From Nitrosotalea sp. (lineage in GTDB: Archaea > Thermoproteota > Nitrososphaeria > Nitrososphaerales > Nitrosopumilaceae): DNA of 64,000 nt. Position numbers and translations under genes: made by a program. The notes under the pieces were generated by a model. It saw only the letters and a program-made list of their open reading frames with translations, was not told the origin of the DNA and did not search any database. Shown piece after piece: positions 31,995 through 40,858 of the stretch; position 1 is the first letter of the stretch, and each line of letters starts with the position of its first letter. The stretch covers positions 1 through 64,000 of the forward strand of contig JANWLA010000025.1 of NCBI GenBank assembly GCA_025451075.1. The letters are read 5' to 3'.

Positions 31995-32216
31995 ATGAAG
32001 ACCGCCTCGATCAAATCAATAGTTGCAGCAATGACCGGATTGTCAGGTGCAATTATGGCGGTATGTTATGGTTATGCTAGTAGTTATTCTGCCATTGTTG
32101 GTTTTGGAGCATTTTTTGTTACTCTGGGAATTCAATATGTCTCAATAAAATTCAAAATCATTGTTCCTGCTTTGGCAGTACTAACATATCTGTTGGCGAA
32201 ACATCCATGGCATTGA
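31995..32216 (+). CDS. Two-pass small membrane protein
   Basis: 73 residues. Two hydrophobic stretches, IVAAMTGLSGAIMAVCYGYA and AIVGFGAFFVTLGIQYVSI, plus a third shorter one (IIVPALAVLTYLLAK), suggest two to three membrane passes with almost no loops. No motif. Its own promoter region precedes it. Function unknown. Confidence 0.6.
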   Translation: MKTASIKSIVAAMTGLSGAIMAVCYGYASSYSAIVGFGAFFVTLGIQYVSIKFKIIVPALAVLTYLLAKHPWH

Positions 32217-32287
32217 TGTTCATCATAATCTTGAATCAAAATGACAATCTCTTTAAATAATGAATATCAAAGAATGAATGAAATCTC

Positions 32288-33046
32288 ATGGCAACTGGTT
32301 CTAAAATAGAATGGACTGAAGCAACATGGAATCCTACTACTGGTTGTACCAAGATATCTTCAGGATGCAAGAACTGCTATGCCGCTACTCTATCAAAGCG
32401 TCTCAAGGCAATGGGTATGAAAAAATATAAAAATGGATTTGAATTTGCTGAACATTCTGAAGATATTGAATTACCACTTCAATGGAAAAAACCAAGAAAA
32501 ATCTTTGTAAATAGCATGTCTGACCTGTTTCACGAAAAATCTACAATGGAGTTTATTGAAAGATGTTTTGCAGTTATGATGACTGCTAAGTTACACACAT
32601 ATCAAGTTCTTACCAAACGACCGAAAAAAATGGCCGAGTTTTCAAAATTATTCTATGCTGATTTCGGTCACACAATCCCAAGTCATATTTGGATGGGTAC
32701 CAGTATAGAAAATGAAGAAAATGTTTGGAGAATAGATGAATTAAGAAATGTAGAATGTGATATCAAATTCATAAGCTTTGAGCCGTTAATTGGCTCTGTG
32801 GGGAAAATAGATCTTGATGGAATTCATTGGGCCATAATTGGAGGGGAGAGTGGATTTGGATTTAGACCTGTTCAAAAGGAATGGATAATGGAAATAATAC
32901 GACAATGTAAAAAACAAAACGTCAAAGTATTTTTCAAACAATGGGGAGGGACAAGACCAAAATCTGGTGGAAGGATCATAAATGGAAGAACTTACGATGA
33001 ATATCCAAAAATAATAAAATCAATACCTGCTCTTTATGCTCGATAA
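32288..33046 (+). CDS. DUF5131 / phage Gp37-Gp68-like three-Cys protein
   Basis: 252 residues. IEWTEATWNPTTGCTKISSG followed by CKNCYA gives the C-x6-C-x2-C motif of this radical-SAM-like family. VNSMSDLFHE, YQVLTKRPKKM, IWMGTSIENEENVWRID, FISFEPLIG and IHWAIIGGESG are its other conserved blocks. The family is widespread in phages and mobile islands and is named by its three-Cys motif; its chemistry is unproven. The next gene, 3 bp downstream, is its known partner TcmP, so the pair is one functional unit. Confidence 0.9.
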   Translation: MATGSKIEWTEATWNPTTGCTKISSGCKNCYAATLSKRLKAMGMKKYKNGFEFAEHSEDIELPLQWKKPRKIFVNSMSDLFHEKSTMEFIERCFAVMMTAKLHTYQVLTKRPKKMAEFSKLFYADFGHTIPSHIWMGTSIENEENVWRIDELRNVECDIKFISFEPLIGSVGKIDLDGIHWAIIGGESGFGFRPVQKEWIMEIIRQCKKQNVKVFFKQWGGTRPKSGGRIINGRTYDEYPKIIKSIPALYAR

Positions 33047-33049
33047 ACT

Positions 33050-34012
33050 TTGAGCAAAAAACCAAAAAATACATTTGATCCTTACAATTGGTCAAAAAAG
33101 AGAATCAATACTCTGATGGATAAAATATCTTCAATCAAAAATGATGGATTGTCTTTATCTCCCGGTCAAATATGGTCTTTGAAAAAATTACTTTTTCTTG
33201 ATTACTATGCTAGAGCCTTTGTTACTATAATACGAAAAAATGATTTTCAAAATTGGTATTATGTGGATACACATGCTGGTACAGGAATGATAGGATTTGA
33301 AGAAACAGATTTGATAAAGGAAAGGTTTCCTGGTTCTCCATTGGTAGCAGCATTTCGTTCACCAGAGTTTTCTTTCACTCATTATTTTTTCTCAGACATT
33401 GAAGATAAATCAATTCATTCTCTGAAGGAAAGACTTCAATCTGTAAAACCTTTGACCGGAGCGATAGATTATACAGCTCAGGTGATGGATTTCAAAAAGA
33501 CTGTAGAGTTTATAGAAACCAAGAAAAAATTTGGCAATGCTTTTCTAATTTTTGTAGATCCCACTGGATATTCTGAAATAAAATGGGACTTGATGAAAAA
33601 ACTACTCGCAATTAATACTGCTGATATTGTTTTTACATTTATGACTTATTCTATTGCTCTTAACAAAGAAAATACGATGGAAAACCTTGCTACTGAACAA
33701 TCATTTAATGAATTTTTTGGCAATCAAGATTGGAAAAAATGTGAAGATGGAAATGCTTTGGTTGAATTATATCGTCTACAAATGTCTCAATTTAAAAAAT
33801 ATGTTGAGGTAATTCCGGTCTTTCAAACTGGAGAGCGTAAACTGTATGATTTGATCATTGCAACTAATAGCAAGGGTGGAAGTAATGTTATGGAAGATAC
33901 AAGAAGAATAATGGAGGTAACGACGACTGAATTATTCCGAGACGCATTAAAAGTTATTACTGGAAAAACTACAGATCTTACACAGTTTTTCGGAAATTCG
34001 AATCCTAGTTGA
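33050..34012 (+). CDS. tcmP: Three-Cys-motif partner protein TcmP
   Basis: 320 residues from TTG 33050, which overlaps the end region of the preceding gene by position but not by frame (3-bp gap after TAA). WYYVDTHAGTGMIGFEETDL is the family hallmark, a methyltransferase-like strand with DxxAGxG. GSPLVAAFRSPEFSFTHYFF SD, FLIFVDPTGYSEIKWDLM (a catalytic-type FxDPxG) and ADIVFTFMTYSI follow the TcmP pattern. It probably modifies a nucleic acid together with the DUF5131 protein; that role is inference from fold and pairing. Confidence 0.88.
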   Translation: MSKKPKNTFDPYNWSKKRINTLMDKISSIKNDGLSLSPGQIWSLKKLLFLDYYARAFVTIIRKNDFQNWYYVDTHAGTGMIGFEETDLIKERFPGSPLVAAFRSPEFSFTHYFFSDIEDKSIHSLKERLQSVKPLTGAIDYTAQVMDFKKTVEFIETKKKFGNAFLIFVDPTGYSEIKWDLMKKLLAINTADIVFTFMTYSIALNKENTMENLATEQSFNEFFGNQDWKKCEDGNALVELYRLQMSQFKKYVEVIPVFQTGERKLYDLIIATNSKGGSNVMEDTRRIMEVTTTELFRDALKVITGKTTDLTQFFGNSNPS

Positions 34013-34130
34013 CTGACGTTATTTATTCTAAAACAGGCCTGACAAAAAGAAGATTTTGACTCAATAATTTAGTATCCTGTACAAAAATGAGATCTATGAT
34101 CTAATTTTTAATCCCTTACTACAAAAGGAA

Positions 34131-34229
34131 ATGGAGTATTCTATGAAGAAAGAAAATGTCGTAAATGGTCAAATCTCAAAACAATCTACGGTAGATCTAA
34201 AAAACCATGATCACAAGTCTCATCTCTAA
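34131..34229 (+). CDS. 32-residue micro-ORF
   Basis: ATG 34131, preceded by AAAAGGAA, to TAA 34229. The sequence MEYSMKKENVVNGQISKQST ends in HDHKSHL, a His-rich tail. Basic and polar. It lies alone in the gap between tcmP and the response regulator. Coding is possible but supported only by the ribosome site. Confidence 0.3.
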   Translation: MEYSMKKENVVNGQISKQSTVDLKNHDHKSHL

Positions 34230-34361
34230 ACGTCCGTAATGCCAAAAAGTTCTCCATTTCTTGCCTCTATAACTATGCTACTGCTATTTTCTGGTTATAA
34301 CATGCTCCTATATCCATAAATAGTATGATCGTGTTAGAACTTTCTAATTGTGGGAAATCAT

Positions 34362-34715
34362 ATGAAAGTATTACTAGTTGATGATAATGACACCATTACC
34401 GAGATGATGTCAAAGTACCTATCCGCCAAGGGACACCAGTGCTCTGTTGCAAACGACGGTAGGACCGGTCTTGCACTGATCACAGAAAAAAAGTTTGATG
34501 TCGTACTGCTTGACTTGGCCATGCCAGACTTTACTGGAATAGATGTCATAGAAAGTCTGCACAAGAGCGGCAAGATAAAAGAAAACAAGATAATCCTGTT
34601 TACTGCTTCCTCTGTTACCGACGGAGAAATCGATGCCTTGATAAAAAAAGGCGCACACTCTTGCCTGAAAAAACCCGTCAAGCTTGCAGTGCTCTTGCAG
34701 GTAATTGGGGGCTGA
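34362..34715 (+). CDS. Stand-alone response regulator (CheY-like)
   Basis: 117 residues from ATG 34362; an in-frame GTG lies 12 bases upstream at 34350. MKVLLVDDND supplies the acidic pocket, Asp51 in VVLLDLAMPDF is the phosphoacceptor, IILFTASS the Thr switch, and CLKKPVK the conserved Lys. There is no output domain. Its end overlaps the metalloprotease gene, and two histidine kinases follow within 1.5 kb, so they probably phosphorylate it. How a receiver alone would act on a membrane protease is open; direct binding to the protease's cytoplasmic coiled coil is an obvious possibility. Confidence 0.88.
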   Translation: MKVLLVDDNDTITEMMSKYLSAKGHQCSVANDGRTGLALITEKKFDVVLLDLAMPDFTGIDVIESLHKSGKIKENKIILFTASSVTDGEIDALIKKGAHSCLKKPVKLAVLLQVIGG

Positions 34716-35746
34716 ATAAAATTACTGACAGCGACGGCAGCGATAAAAAACATGACGGATCATCAAGTGATGATACAAGAAAAATTAAAGAGCTAGAGCA
34801 AGAAAAAGTTCTCTTCAAGGAAATAAACGATCAAGTCTCTGCACAAGCAGACAATCTTGAAAAATCACGCCATGACTTGGAAATAAAGCTAGGCCAAGAA
34901 TCACAAAAATCAAAGGAACTAGAGCAAGAAAAGATCATACTCGAAGAAATTGTTGACAGCGCTGAAAAAACTGGACTAACGGTACACAAGAAATACTATT
35001 CTTCCATGGCAGCAGTTGCAATTGCAGTCTCGCTTGGGTTTGTGGGGTATACATATTATGAAAATCAAGTAATTTCGCATACCGTACTTCCAATACAGCA
35101 AAACTACAACTCTAACTATCTGATACAAAACCTGCAGGGTGATACCGTTAACACCTGGGTTGCATGGAATATAGCAAATGGGAGAATAATACATATTCAT
35201 GTTACTAATACCGCAAATGTTCCACAGAATCTCATTGATGCAATAAAAAATGCAATTTTATCCACCCAGACTGTAACCATTGATGACTCTCTTACAGGAA
35301 AGGGACCAAAGGGCTCTTCTTCTGTATATTATGTTGGCTGGGAGGGTGCAGTAGAAAATGCATCAGCAGCACCAACAAAAAGGTACATACCGCAACAGTT
35401 TGACATCAATGGTTCCCCTGATGGAGTCGGAGATATAGAAATAATTCTTACAAATGACATCAACCCTGACGGATATTCAGGATACACAAGATCAATTGTA
35501 GATGGAAATGAAATCCTAAAATCTAAAATAACAATATTCAAGGTAAACACGCTTGACCCTGACAGGCTGTCATCAATCATACGACACGAGTTTGGACATG
35601 CAATGGGACTTGGACATTCTACTGCTACAGAAGACCTGATGAGCCCAATGCTGCCAGATTACCCGTACATTTCAAGTTGTGATGTTGACACCCTGAAGGG
35701 CTTGTACAATGGAGACCAAAACAGCAAGGTTGTGTGCCAAAAATAA
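34661..35746 (+). CDS. Membrane-anchored M10-type zinc metalloprotease
   Basis: 361 residues from TTG 34661, the only standard start, inside the end of the response regulator; the true start is uncertain. Residues ~35-105 are a cytoplasmic coiled coil (KIKELEQEKVLFKEINDQVS, ELEQEKIILEEIVDSAEKTG). One membrane helix follows at ~115-135 (SSMAAVAIAVSLGFVGYTYY), then an extracellular catalytic domain with YLIQNLQGDTVNTWVAWNIA and HEFGHAMGLGH (309-319) plus TEDLMSPM as Met-turn, the HExxHxxGxxH zinc site of matrixins. A paralog with the same design and neighbour lies at 53158-54132. It probably cleaves surface proteins. Confidence 0.82.
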   Translation: MPEKTRQACSALAGNWGLNKITDSDGSDKKHDGSSSDDTRKIKELEQEKVLFKEINDQVSAQADNLEKSRHDLEIKLGQESQKSKELEQEKIILEEIVDSAEKTGLTVHKKYYSSMAAVAIAVSLGFVGYTYYENQVISHTVLPIQQNYNSNYLIQNLQGDTVNTWVAWNIANGRIIHIHVTNTANVPQNLIDAIKNAILSTQTVTIDDSLTGKGPKGSSSVYYVGWEGAVENASAAPTKRYIPQQFDINGSPDGVGDIEIILTNDINPDGYSGYTRSIVDGNEILKSKITIFKVNTLDPDRLSSIIRHEFGHAMGLGHSTATEDLMSPMLPDYPYISSCDVDTLKGLYNGDQNSKVVCQK

Positions 35747-35773
35747 GCAACTTTACCATCCTGGAGCATATTC

Positions 35774-37192
35774 ATGTTTAAGAAAACAACCCACACAAAA
35801 CTGATTGTCATAGCTTCCCTTTTGCCAATCATATCGTTTGGAACAGTTGGCGTTATTTCATACTATGAGATAAACAGCTTTATCGACGATGAAAATTGGG
35901 TCAGGCACACTCACCAAGTCATTGAACAGTCAGATGCAATAGAAAAAACCATGTTGGATATTGAGACTGGCTCAAGAGGATATGCAATAACTGGCAACCC
36001 AATATCTTTAGCACCGTACACTTCAGGCATATCACAAATTACATCACAGCTTGATTCAATTCGCACACTGACTACAGACAATCCAATACAGCAGGCAAAC
36101 ATTCAAAAATTAATTCCTCTAGTTGAAGAAAAAATATCATTTAGCAACAAGACAATTGCTTTGCAAAATAATACCGGTAAAGATGCCGGAGTACAAAATG
36201 TTGCAACACTTGAAGGCACGCGCTTGATGGACAACATACGACAGGTAATAGGTGACATGAAAAATGAAGAAAATACTTTACTAGAACAAAGAGCAAGTGT
36301 ATCTCAGGCGTCTGCCCAAAATACATCCAATACAATAATTGCAGGAACTGCAATTGCAATCCTGATTACCATGATCTCTACCATCGCAATATACAAAAAG
36401 ATGCAGCAAAGAGACCAGATTGAAAAGGTAAACATCGAACTACACTTTGAAACAGAAAAGCTAAAGGAGCGAGATAATGCCAAGGCAGAACTTTCTGCAA
36501 TGGTATCACACGAGCTAAAGACGCCGCTTGTTACAATAAGTGGATATGCAGAAATGCTCAAAGACGAAGCGGTGCTTGGGGCGCTAAACAAGGAGCAAAT
36601 ACATGCAGTGGATACAATTAGTTCCCAGACAGTCAAGCTTGAGAGGCTCATCAGTGATATAATGGACGCACAAAAGATGGACCTTAAAAAAATGAAGTTC
36701 AACAAGAGGGACTTTGCAATTGATGACCTCATGGATGAGCAAATACAGATCCACTCAAAATTGATGGATGAAAAAAAGGTGCGTTTTACAAACTCTACAA
36801 AGGAAAAATTGAAAATAAAAAGCGACCCTGACAGGCTAAACCAGGTGTTTGCAAATCTTATCAAAAACGCAGTCGACTTTGTACCTCCAAGTGGTGGTAC
36901 AATAGAAATCAACGCTGCAAGAAAGAACGGGGATGTTGTGTTTTATGTCAAGGACAATGGCAACGGAATCCCCCAAGAAAAGCAAGATGGACTGTTCAAG
37001 AAATTTTACCAGATAGACACGTCTTTGAAAAGAAGCCATGGTGGAACTGGCCTTGGCCTTGTAATCTGCAAGGGAATAGTGGAGGCTTTGGGGGGAACCA
37101 TCTGGCTTGAAAGCCAGGTTGGTAAAGGCACCACCTTTTGGTTTAGAATTCCAAACAATGGATCTGCAAACCATGATCTAACCGAGGTGTGA
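35774..37192 (+). CDS. Membrane histidine kinase with CHASE3 sensor
   Basis: 472 residues. Membrane helix 1 (TKLIVIASLLPIISFGTVGVIS), an extracellular CHASE3 domain (~35-175: ENWVRHTHQVIEQSDAIEKT, IETGSRGYAITGN), membrane helix 2 (IIAGTAIAILITMISTIAIY), then HisKA with the phospho-His in MVSHELKTPLVTISG. The HATPase has N box FANLIKNAVDFVP, G1 VKDNGNGIP and G2 HGGTGLGLVICKGIVEALGG. A second kinase gene starts at its stop (TGATG). Together with the upstream receiver-protease pair this makes a four-gene signalling cluster. Confidence 0.92.
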   Translation: MFKKTTHTKLIVIASLLPIISFGTVGVISYYEINSFIDDENWVRHTHQVIEQSDAIEKTMLDIETGSRGYAITGNPISLAPYTSGISQITSQLDSIRTLTTDNPIQQANIQKLIPLVEEKISFSNKTIALQNNTGKDAGVQNVATLEGTRLMDNIRQVIGDMKNEENTLLEQRASVSQASAQNTSNTIIAGTAIAILITMISTIAIYKKMQQRDQIEKVNIELHFETEKLKERDNAKAELSAMVSHELKTPLVTISGYAEMLKDEAVLGALNKEQIHAVDTISSQTVKLERLISDIMDAQKMDLKKMKFNKRDFAIDDLMDEQIQIHSKLMDEKKVRFTNSTKEKLKIKSDPDRLNQVFANLIKNAVDFVPPSGGTIEINAARKNGDVVFYVKDNGNGIPQEKQDGLFKKFYQIDTSLKRSHGGTGLGLVICKGIVEALGGTIWLESQVGKGTTFWFRIPNNGSANHDLTEV

Positions 37193-37316
37193 TGCCATCA
37201 AGAAGAGTCTTGGTACTGCAAAAAAACAAAAAAAGAATAAAAAACTAGATGAAGAAATATCCCACAGACTAAATGAATTAGAACAGCAGACAATAATTTT
37301 ATCCGGAACAAACAAG

Positions 37317-38564
37317 TTGCTTGAAGAAATGATGAATGATTTTGAGGTGGAAAGCACACAGCAACTCAAAAATGAGATTCACAAAGTCAGAGTAATGGAA
37401 CAAAGATATCATAGCTTGTATGATGGCTCGCCCATATTGTTTCGTACCATTGATCTAAAGGGAATAATAATGGATTGCAATGTGTTCTATGCAGACAGCC
37501 TTGGATATGCAAAAAAAGAGATAATCGGAAAATCCATTTTTGATCATACTGCAAAACAAAGCATTGCCACATTAAAGAAATCTTTTCAACAATGGAAAAA
37601 AATAGGCATTGTCAAAGGCAAGGAGATTTGGATGCAACGAAAAAATGGCACAACATTTCCTACACTGCTCAGTGCAACTAATTTATTTGATAATGAAGGT
37701 AAGCGAATTGGCAGTAATACTGCACTACGAGATATAACGGAAATCCATGAGGCAAGAAAGAAGCTCAAAGCACATGAATCACAAATGAAAGAACAGCTAG
37801 TCCAGCTAAAAAAACTAGGTGCACTCAAAGATGATTTTTTGACAATGATAACCCATGAGCTAAAAACACCGCTTGTTCCAATAATGAGTTATGTGGATAT
37901 CATGTTGTCAGAAACATTTGGAGCATTAAATGAAGAACAAAAAAAGAGGCTTGAGATAATCCGAACCAGCACTCGATCGCTTTTAAAATTAATTTCTGAT
38001 ATTTTAGATAGTCAAAAAATTGAACTCGGTCAGCTGGTATTGAACAAAGATGTGTATGACTTGGGTACCATAATACGTGATGTTGTTGACAAGATAAAAC
38101 CTGATGCAGACAAGAACAATATTGAATTGACTGTTGATTTAAAAAAACAAGTTATGGTATTATGCGATGATTCTAGGATGGACCAAGTCTTATCAAACTT
38201 GATCCTCAACAGCCTGGATTTTTGTCCAAAACAAAATGGGAAAATAAGCCTAAGGCTAGACTCTAAAGGCAATGACGCGCATATTGTTGTAAAAGACAAT
38301 GGCATTGGCATAGTAAAGAAAAGCATTGGCAAAATCTTTGTAAAATTCTACCAAGTAGACGCCAGACTGACTAGGGAACATGGAGGCACAGGGATGGGAC
38401 TGGCAGTATGCAAAGGGATAGTGGAAGGGCATGGGGGAAAAATATGGGCAGAGTCTGAAGGGCGCGGAAAAGGTGTGGAAATTCATGTCTTGTTACCTCT
38501 GGCACACAAGTCCTATATCTTTACACCAAAGGACAAGCCAGATGGATCTGTATCTGAAAAATAA
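37317..38564 (+). CDS. Cytoplasmic PAS histidine kinase
   Basis: 415 residues from TTG 37317. In-frame coding character (KKNKKLDEEISHRLNELEQQ, TIILSGTNK) extends ~45 codons upstream to 37182 without any ATG, GTG or TTG. An ATG at 37192 that overlaps the kinase stop as TGATG is in another frame and runs into an A-rich tract (37218-37245), so a frameshift or slippage there probably hides the real start. PAS at ~25-145 (LYDGSPILFRTIDLKGIIMD, EIWMQRKNGTTFPTLLSAT), HisKA (MITHELKTPLVPIMS), HATPase (NLILNSLDFCP, VKDNGIGI, HGGTGMGLAVCKGIVEGHGG). No membrane segment. Confidence 0.9.
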   Translation: MLEEMMNDFEVESTQQLKNEIHKVRVMEQRYHSLYDGSPILFRTIDLKGIIMDCNVFYADSLGYAKKEIIGKSIFDHTAKQSIATLKKSFQQWKKIGIVKGKEIWMQRKNGTTFPTLLSATNLFDNEGKRIGSNTALRDITEIHEARKKLKAHESQMKEQLVQLKKLGALKDDFLTMITHELKTPLVPIMSYVDIMLSETFGALNEEQKKRLEIIRTSTRSLLKLISDILDSQKIELGQLVLNKDVYDLGTIIRDVVDKIKPDADKNNIELTVDLKKQVMVLCDDSRMDQVLSNLILNSLDFCPKQNGKISLRLDSKGNDAHIVVKDNGIGIVKKSIGKIFVKFYQVDARLTREHGGTGMGLAVCKGIVEGHGGKIWAESEGRGKGVEIHVLLPLAHKSYIFTPKDKPDGSVSEK

Positions 38565-38590
38565 AAAGCGATCAATTACCTCCGAATTAA

Positions 38591-38615
38591 AATAAATTCC
38601 AATTTGGAATTTATT
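38591..38615. promoter_or_regulatory. 25-bp near-perfect palindrome
   Basis: Arms AATAAATTCCAA and TTGGAATTTATT around a single T, 26 bp after the kinase stop. It could be a hairpin terminator or an operator for the small gene at 38714. A shorter palindrome TATGATATCATA lies at 38653-38664. Confidence 0.45.
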
Positions 38616-38713
38616 TGCAGAGAAATATTCCACACTTGATATTAACAAATGGTATGATATCATATCTAGGTAGACATGTATAGGATCTGCATCAAATCTA
38701 GGATCGCTCTTTC

Positions 38714-38944
38714 TTGAAACTACATACAAAGTATTTTCAAGAAAAATTAGGCAAGCTCCCTGCTGAGCAGCTGTGGGTTATAATTGAAGAGTTGATAGAG
38801 CCACATCCTAACTCATTTGACAAAAAATCCATGAAGTACGATGAGGTGCTTGAGCTTGCAGTTGTGCTAAAGTCATCTGATGAGATATTCAAGAACCTAG
38901 AGCAGATTGCCATCATGAAAAACGAACTTGATAATATAAAATAA
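38714..38944 (+). CDS. Small hypothetical helical protein
   Basis: 76 residues from TTG 38714. KLPAEQLWVIIEELIEPHPN and VLELAVVLKSSDEIFKNLEQ are amphipathic helices. No Cys or membrane segment. It follows two palindromic elements and precedes the MFS gene by 73 bp. I do not recognise a family. Confidence 0.5.
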   Translation: MKLHTKYFQEKLGKLPAEQLWVIIEELIEPHPNSFDKKSMKYDEVLELAVVLKSSDEIFKNLEQIAIMKNELDNIK

Positions 38945-39017
38945 CAAACTGTATCTAGTACCGCACAAATTCCTGCCCTGGTTAAGTCTATCGATAAATT
39001 CTCTCACACGATTTATA

Positions 39018-40487
39018 ATGAAATCACATCAAATTAAAAATAACATGACTATAACCGGTAAAGAATCTGATCCTAAAGTATCGTCTTCTGCATGGCTTTC
39101 CCTTGCCATAGTCAGCGGTCTTGCACTTGTTACAATGTACGGCGAGACAATGGTCTTGCCTGCAATTCCGAATTTCATCAGAGACTTTACCATATCATAT
39201 AACGTATCATCGTGGATCTTGTCATCATACCTTATTGCAGGCGCTGTAATGACTCCAATTGCAGGCAAGCTCTCAGATGTCTATGGAAAAAAGAAGGTGT
39301 TGCTAGTTGTGATGATGATATATTCTGCAGGAATCCTGGCAGGAGGATTTTCAAACTCGTTTGATACCATGATACTTGCACGAATTGCACAAGGTGTGGG
39401 AATATCCATGTTCCCAATAGCGTTTGGTATTGTGCGTGATATATTCCCAGTAAAAAAACTTGCAATCGCACAAGGAATTTTTACATCAACATTTTTTGGA
39501 GGCTCTGTTGTGGGGCTGATAGTTGGTGCAAGAATAATTGCAAGCTATGGATGGCATTTTACATTCTTCTCTGTATTTCCAGTTGCAATCATTTTGGCAG
39601 TTGTCATGTCAAAGTTTATCCGTATCCCAAAATCAGAAGCTTACGAGCAACCGCCAGGCCTTGATATACCTGGTGCAATCACGCTCTCTGTTACTGTAAT
39701 TTTATTCCTGATGGGTGTATCATACCTGCAGGAAATTAGCCATGGAAATCTAGATTCTATCCTATTTTTTGCGGGAGCTACAGCATCTATTGTAGCATTT
39801 GTCATGGCAGAAAAAAGAACATCTCATCCACTAGTTGATTTCAAGGTTCTTGCAAATAAAATACTCTTGCCAACAAATGTCATACTCATGATAGTTGGGA
39901 TATCAACATTCATGGTATACCAAACAATTCCGATTCTAATCCAGAGCCCACAACCGCTTGGATTTGGGGGTGATGCTATATCTACTGCAAACGTCCAGCT
40001 GCCGTTTATGATAATATCGCTTATTGTTTCAGCAGCATCAGGGTTTATCGTGTCAAAGGTAGGAAATTTCAGGCTCACTGCACTTGGGACTATTGTATGT
40101 ACAGTAGGATTTTTTGCACTGGTGACATTCCACTCTACAGAATTCATGATATCTGCCGCACTTGGAATAATATCAGTAGGATTGTCGTTTGCATTTGTTG
40201 GCGGATTTAATATAATACTGGTGTCATCCCCGCAAAAAATGGAAGGAATATCGCTTGGCATGTCAGTTCTGCTTATTCTAGTTGGCCAGTCCGTTGGACC
40301 ATCAGTTGCTGGAATGTTCCAGCAAATGTACCGCCAGACAATTCCAACCATACCTGGAGCCTTTCCGTCTGCGTTATCATACATGCAAATATTTTCATGC
40401 TCTGTGATTCTCTCGCTTGTTTCAGTTGCACTGGTTGTTGTTTTAAAAAATAATATAAAAGCACAGAAAAATAATATTGCAAGCTGA
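39018..40487 (+). CDS. MFS transporter, DHA2 (EmrB/QacA-like) drug exporter
   Basis: 489 residues, the length of 14-helix DHA2 exporters. WLSLAIVSGLALVTMYGETM is helix 1, GKLSDVYGKKKVLLVVMM the conserved motif A loop, LARIAQGVGISMFPIAFGIV motif B-like, and GGSVVGLIVGARI motif C-like with the P-less pattern. LGMSVLLILVGQSVGPSVAG lies near the end. These carriers use the proton gradient to export amphiphilic compounds. The substrate is unknown. The stop overlaps the next ORF region by a few bases, so they may be co-transcribed. Confidence 0.9.
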   Translation: MKSHQIKNNMTITGKESDPKVSSSAWLSLAIVSGLALVTMYGETMVLPAIPNFIRDFTISYNVSSWILSSYLIAGAVMTPIAGKLSDVYGKKKVLLVVMMIYSAGILAGGFSNSFDTMILARIAQGVGISMFPIAFGIVRDIFPVKKLAIAQGIFTSTFFGGSVVGLIVGARIIASYGWHFTFFSVFPVAIILAVVMSKFIRIPKSEAYEQPPGLDIPGAITLSVTVILFLMGVSYLQEISHGNLDSILFFAGATASIVAFVMAEKRTSHPLVDFKVLANKILLPTNVILMIVGISTFMVYQTIPILIQSPQPLGFGGDAISTANVQLPFMIISLIVSAASGFIVSKVGNFRLTALGTIVCTVGFFALVTFHSTEFMISAALGIISVGLSFAFVGGFNIILVSSPQKMEGISLGMSVLLILVGQSVGPSVAGMFQQMYRQTIPTIPGAFPSALSYMQIFSCSVILSLVSVALVVVLKNNIKAQKNNIAS

Positions 40488-40494
40488 AAAAAAC

Positions 40495-40836
40495 ATGAAA
40501 CTTGAAATCATAAACGACTTGCTGCAAATCAAATTCACCACTACAGAAAAGATCTTGGCAATACATGGCTCGATGCAAGTTCCACTTTCTCATATTGTCC
40601 AAGCCACAGGGATGCTTTTAGAGCCAACATGGATGCAGATAAGAATGCCTGGAACAAACCTTCCTGGAATAATCAAGGCTGGAACATATTACACCAACAG
40701 GGGCAAAGAGTTTTGGTACCTCACACGAGGAAACGAAGTTCTCAGACTAGAACTCAAGGGCCAATCCTATGATAGAATCATACTTGGGGTAAAGGACAGT
40801 TCATTTTGGACAAGCAGGCTTGGAATAAAAAAATAA
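40495..40836 (+). CDS. Small beta-rich protein (possible PH-like fold)
   Basis: 113 residues from ATG 40495; a TTG at 40477 overlaps the transporter gene. The order of strands (LLQIKFTTTEKILAIHGSMQ, VPLSHIVQATGML, GIIKAGTYYTNRGKEFWYLT, VLRLELKGQSYDRIILGV) resembles the bacterial PH-type domains that read the [IV]PLSHI and GTY..GREFW signatures. No membrane segment. It is adjacent to an exporter; a functional link is not shown. Confidence 0.65.
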   Translation: MKLEIINDLLQIKFTTTEKILAIHGSMQVPLSHIVQATGMLLEPTWMQIRMPGTNLPGIIKAGTYYTNRGKEFWYLTRGNEVLRLELKGQSYDRIILGVKDSSFWTSRLGIKK

Positions 40837-40858
40837 AAAAAATTGTAGATTGCAAAAA

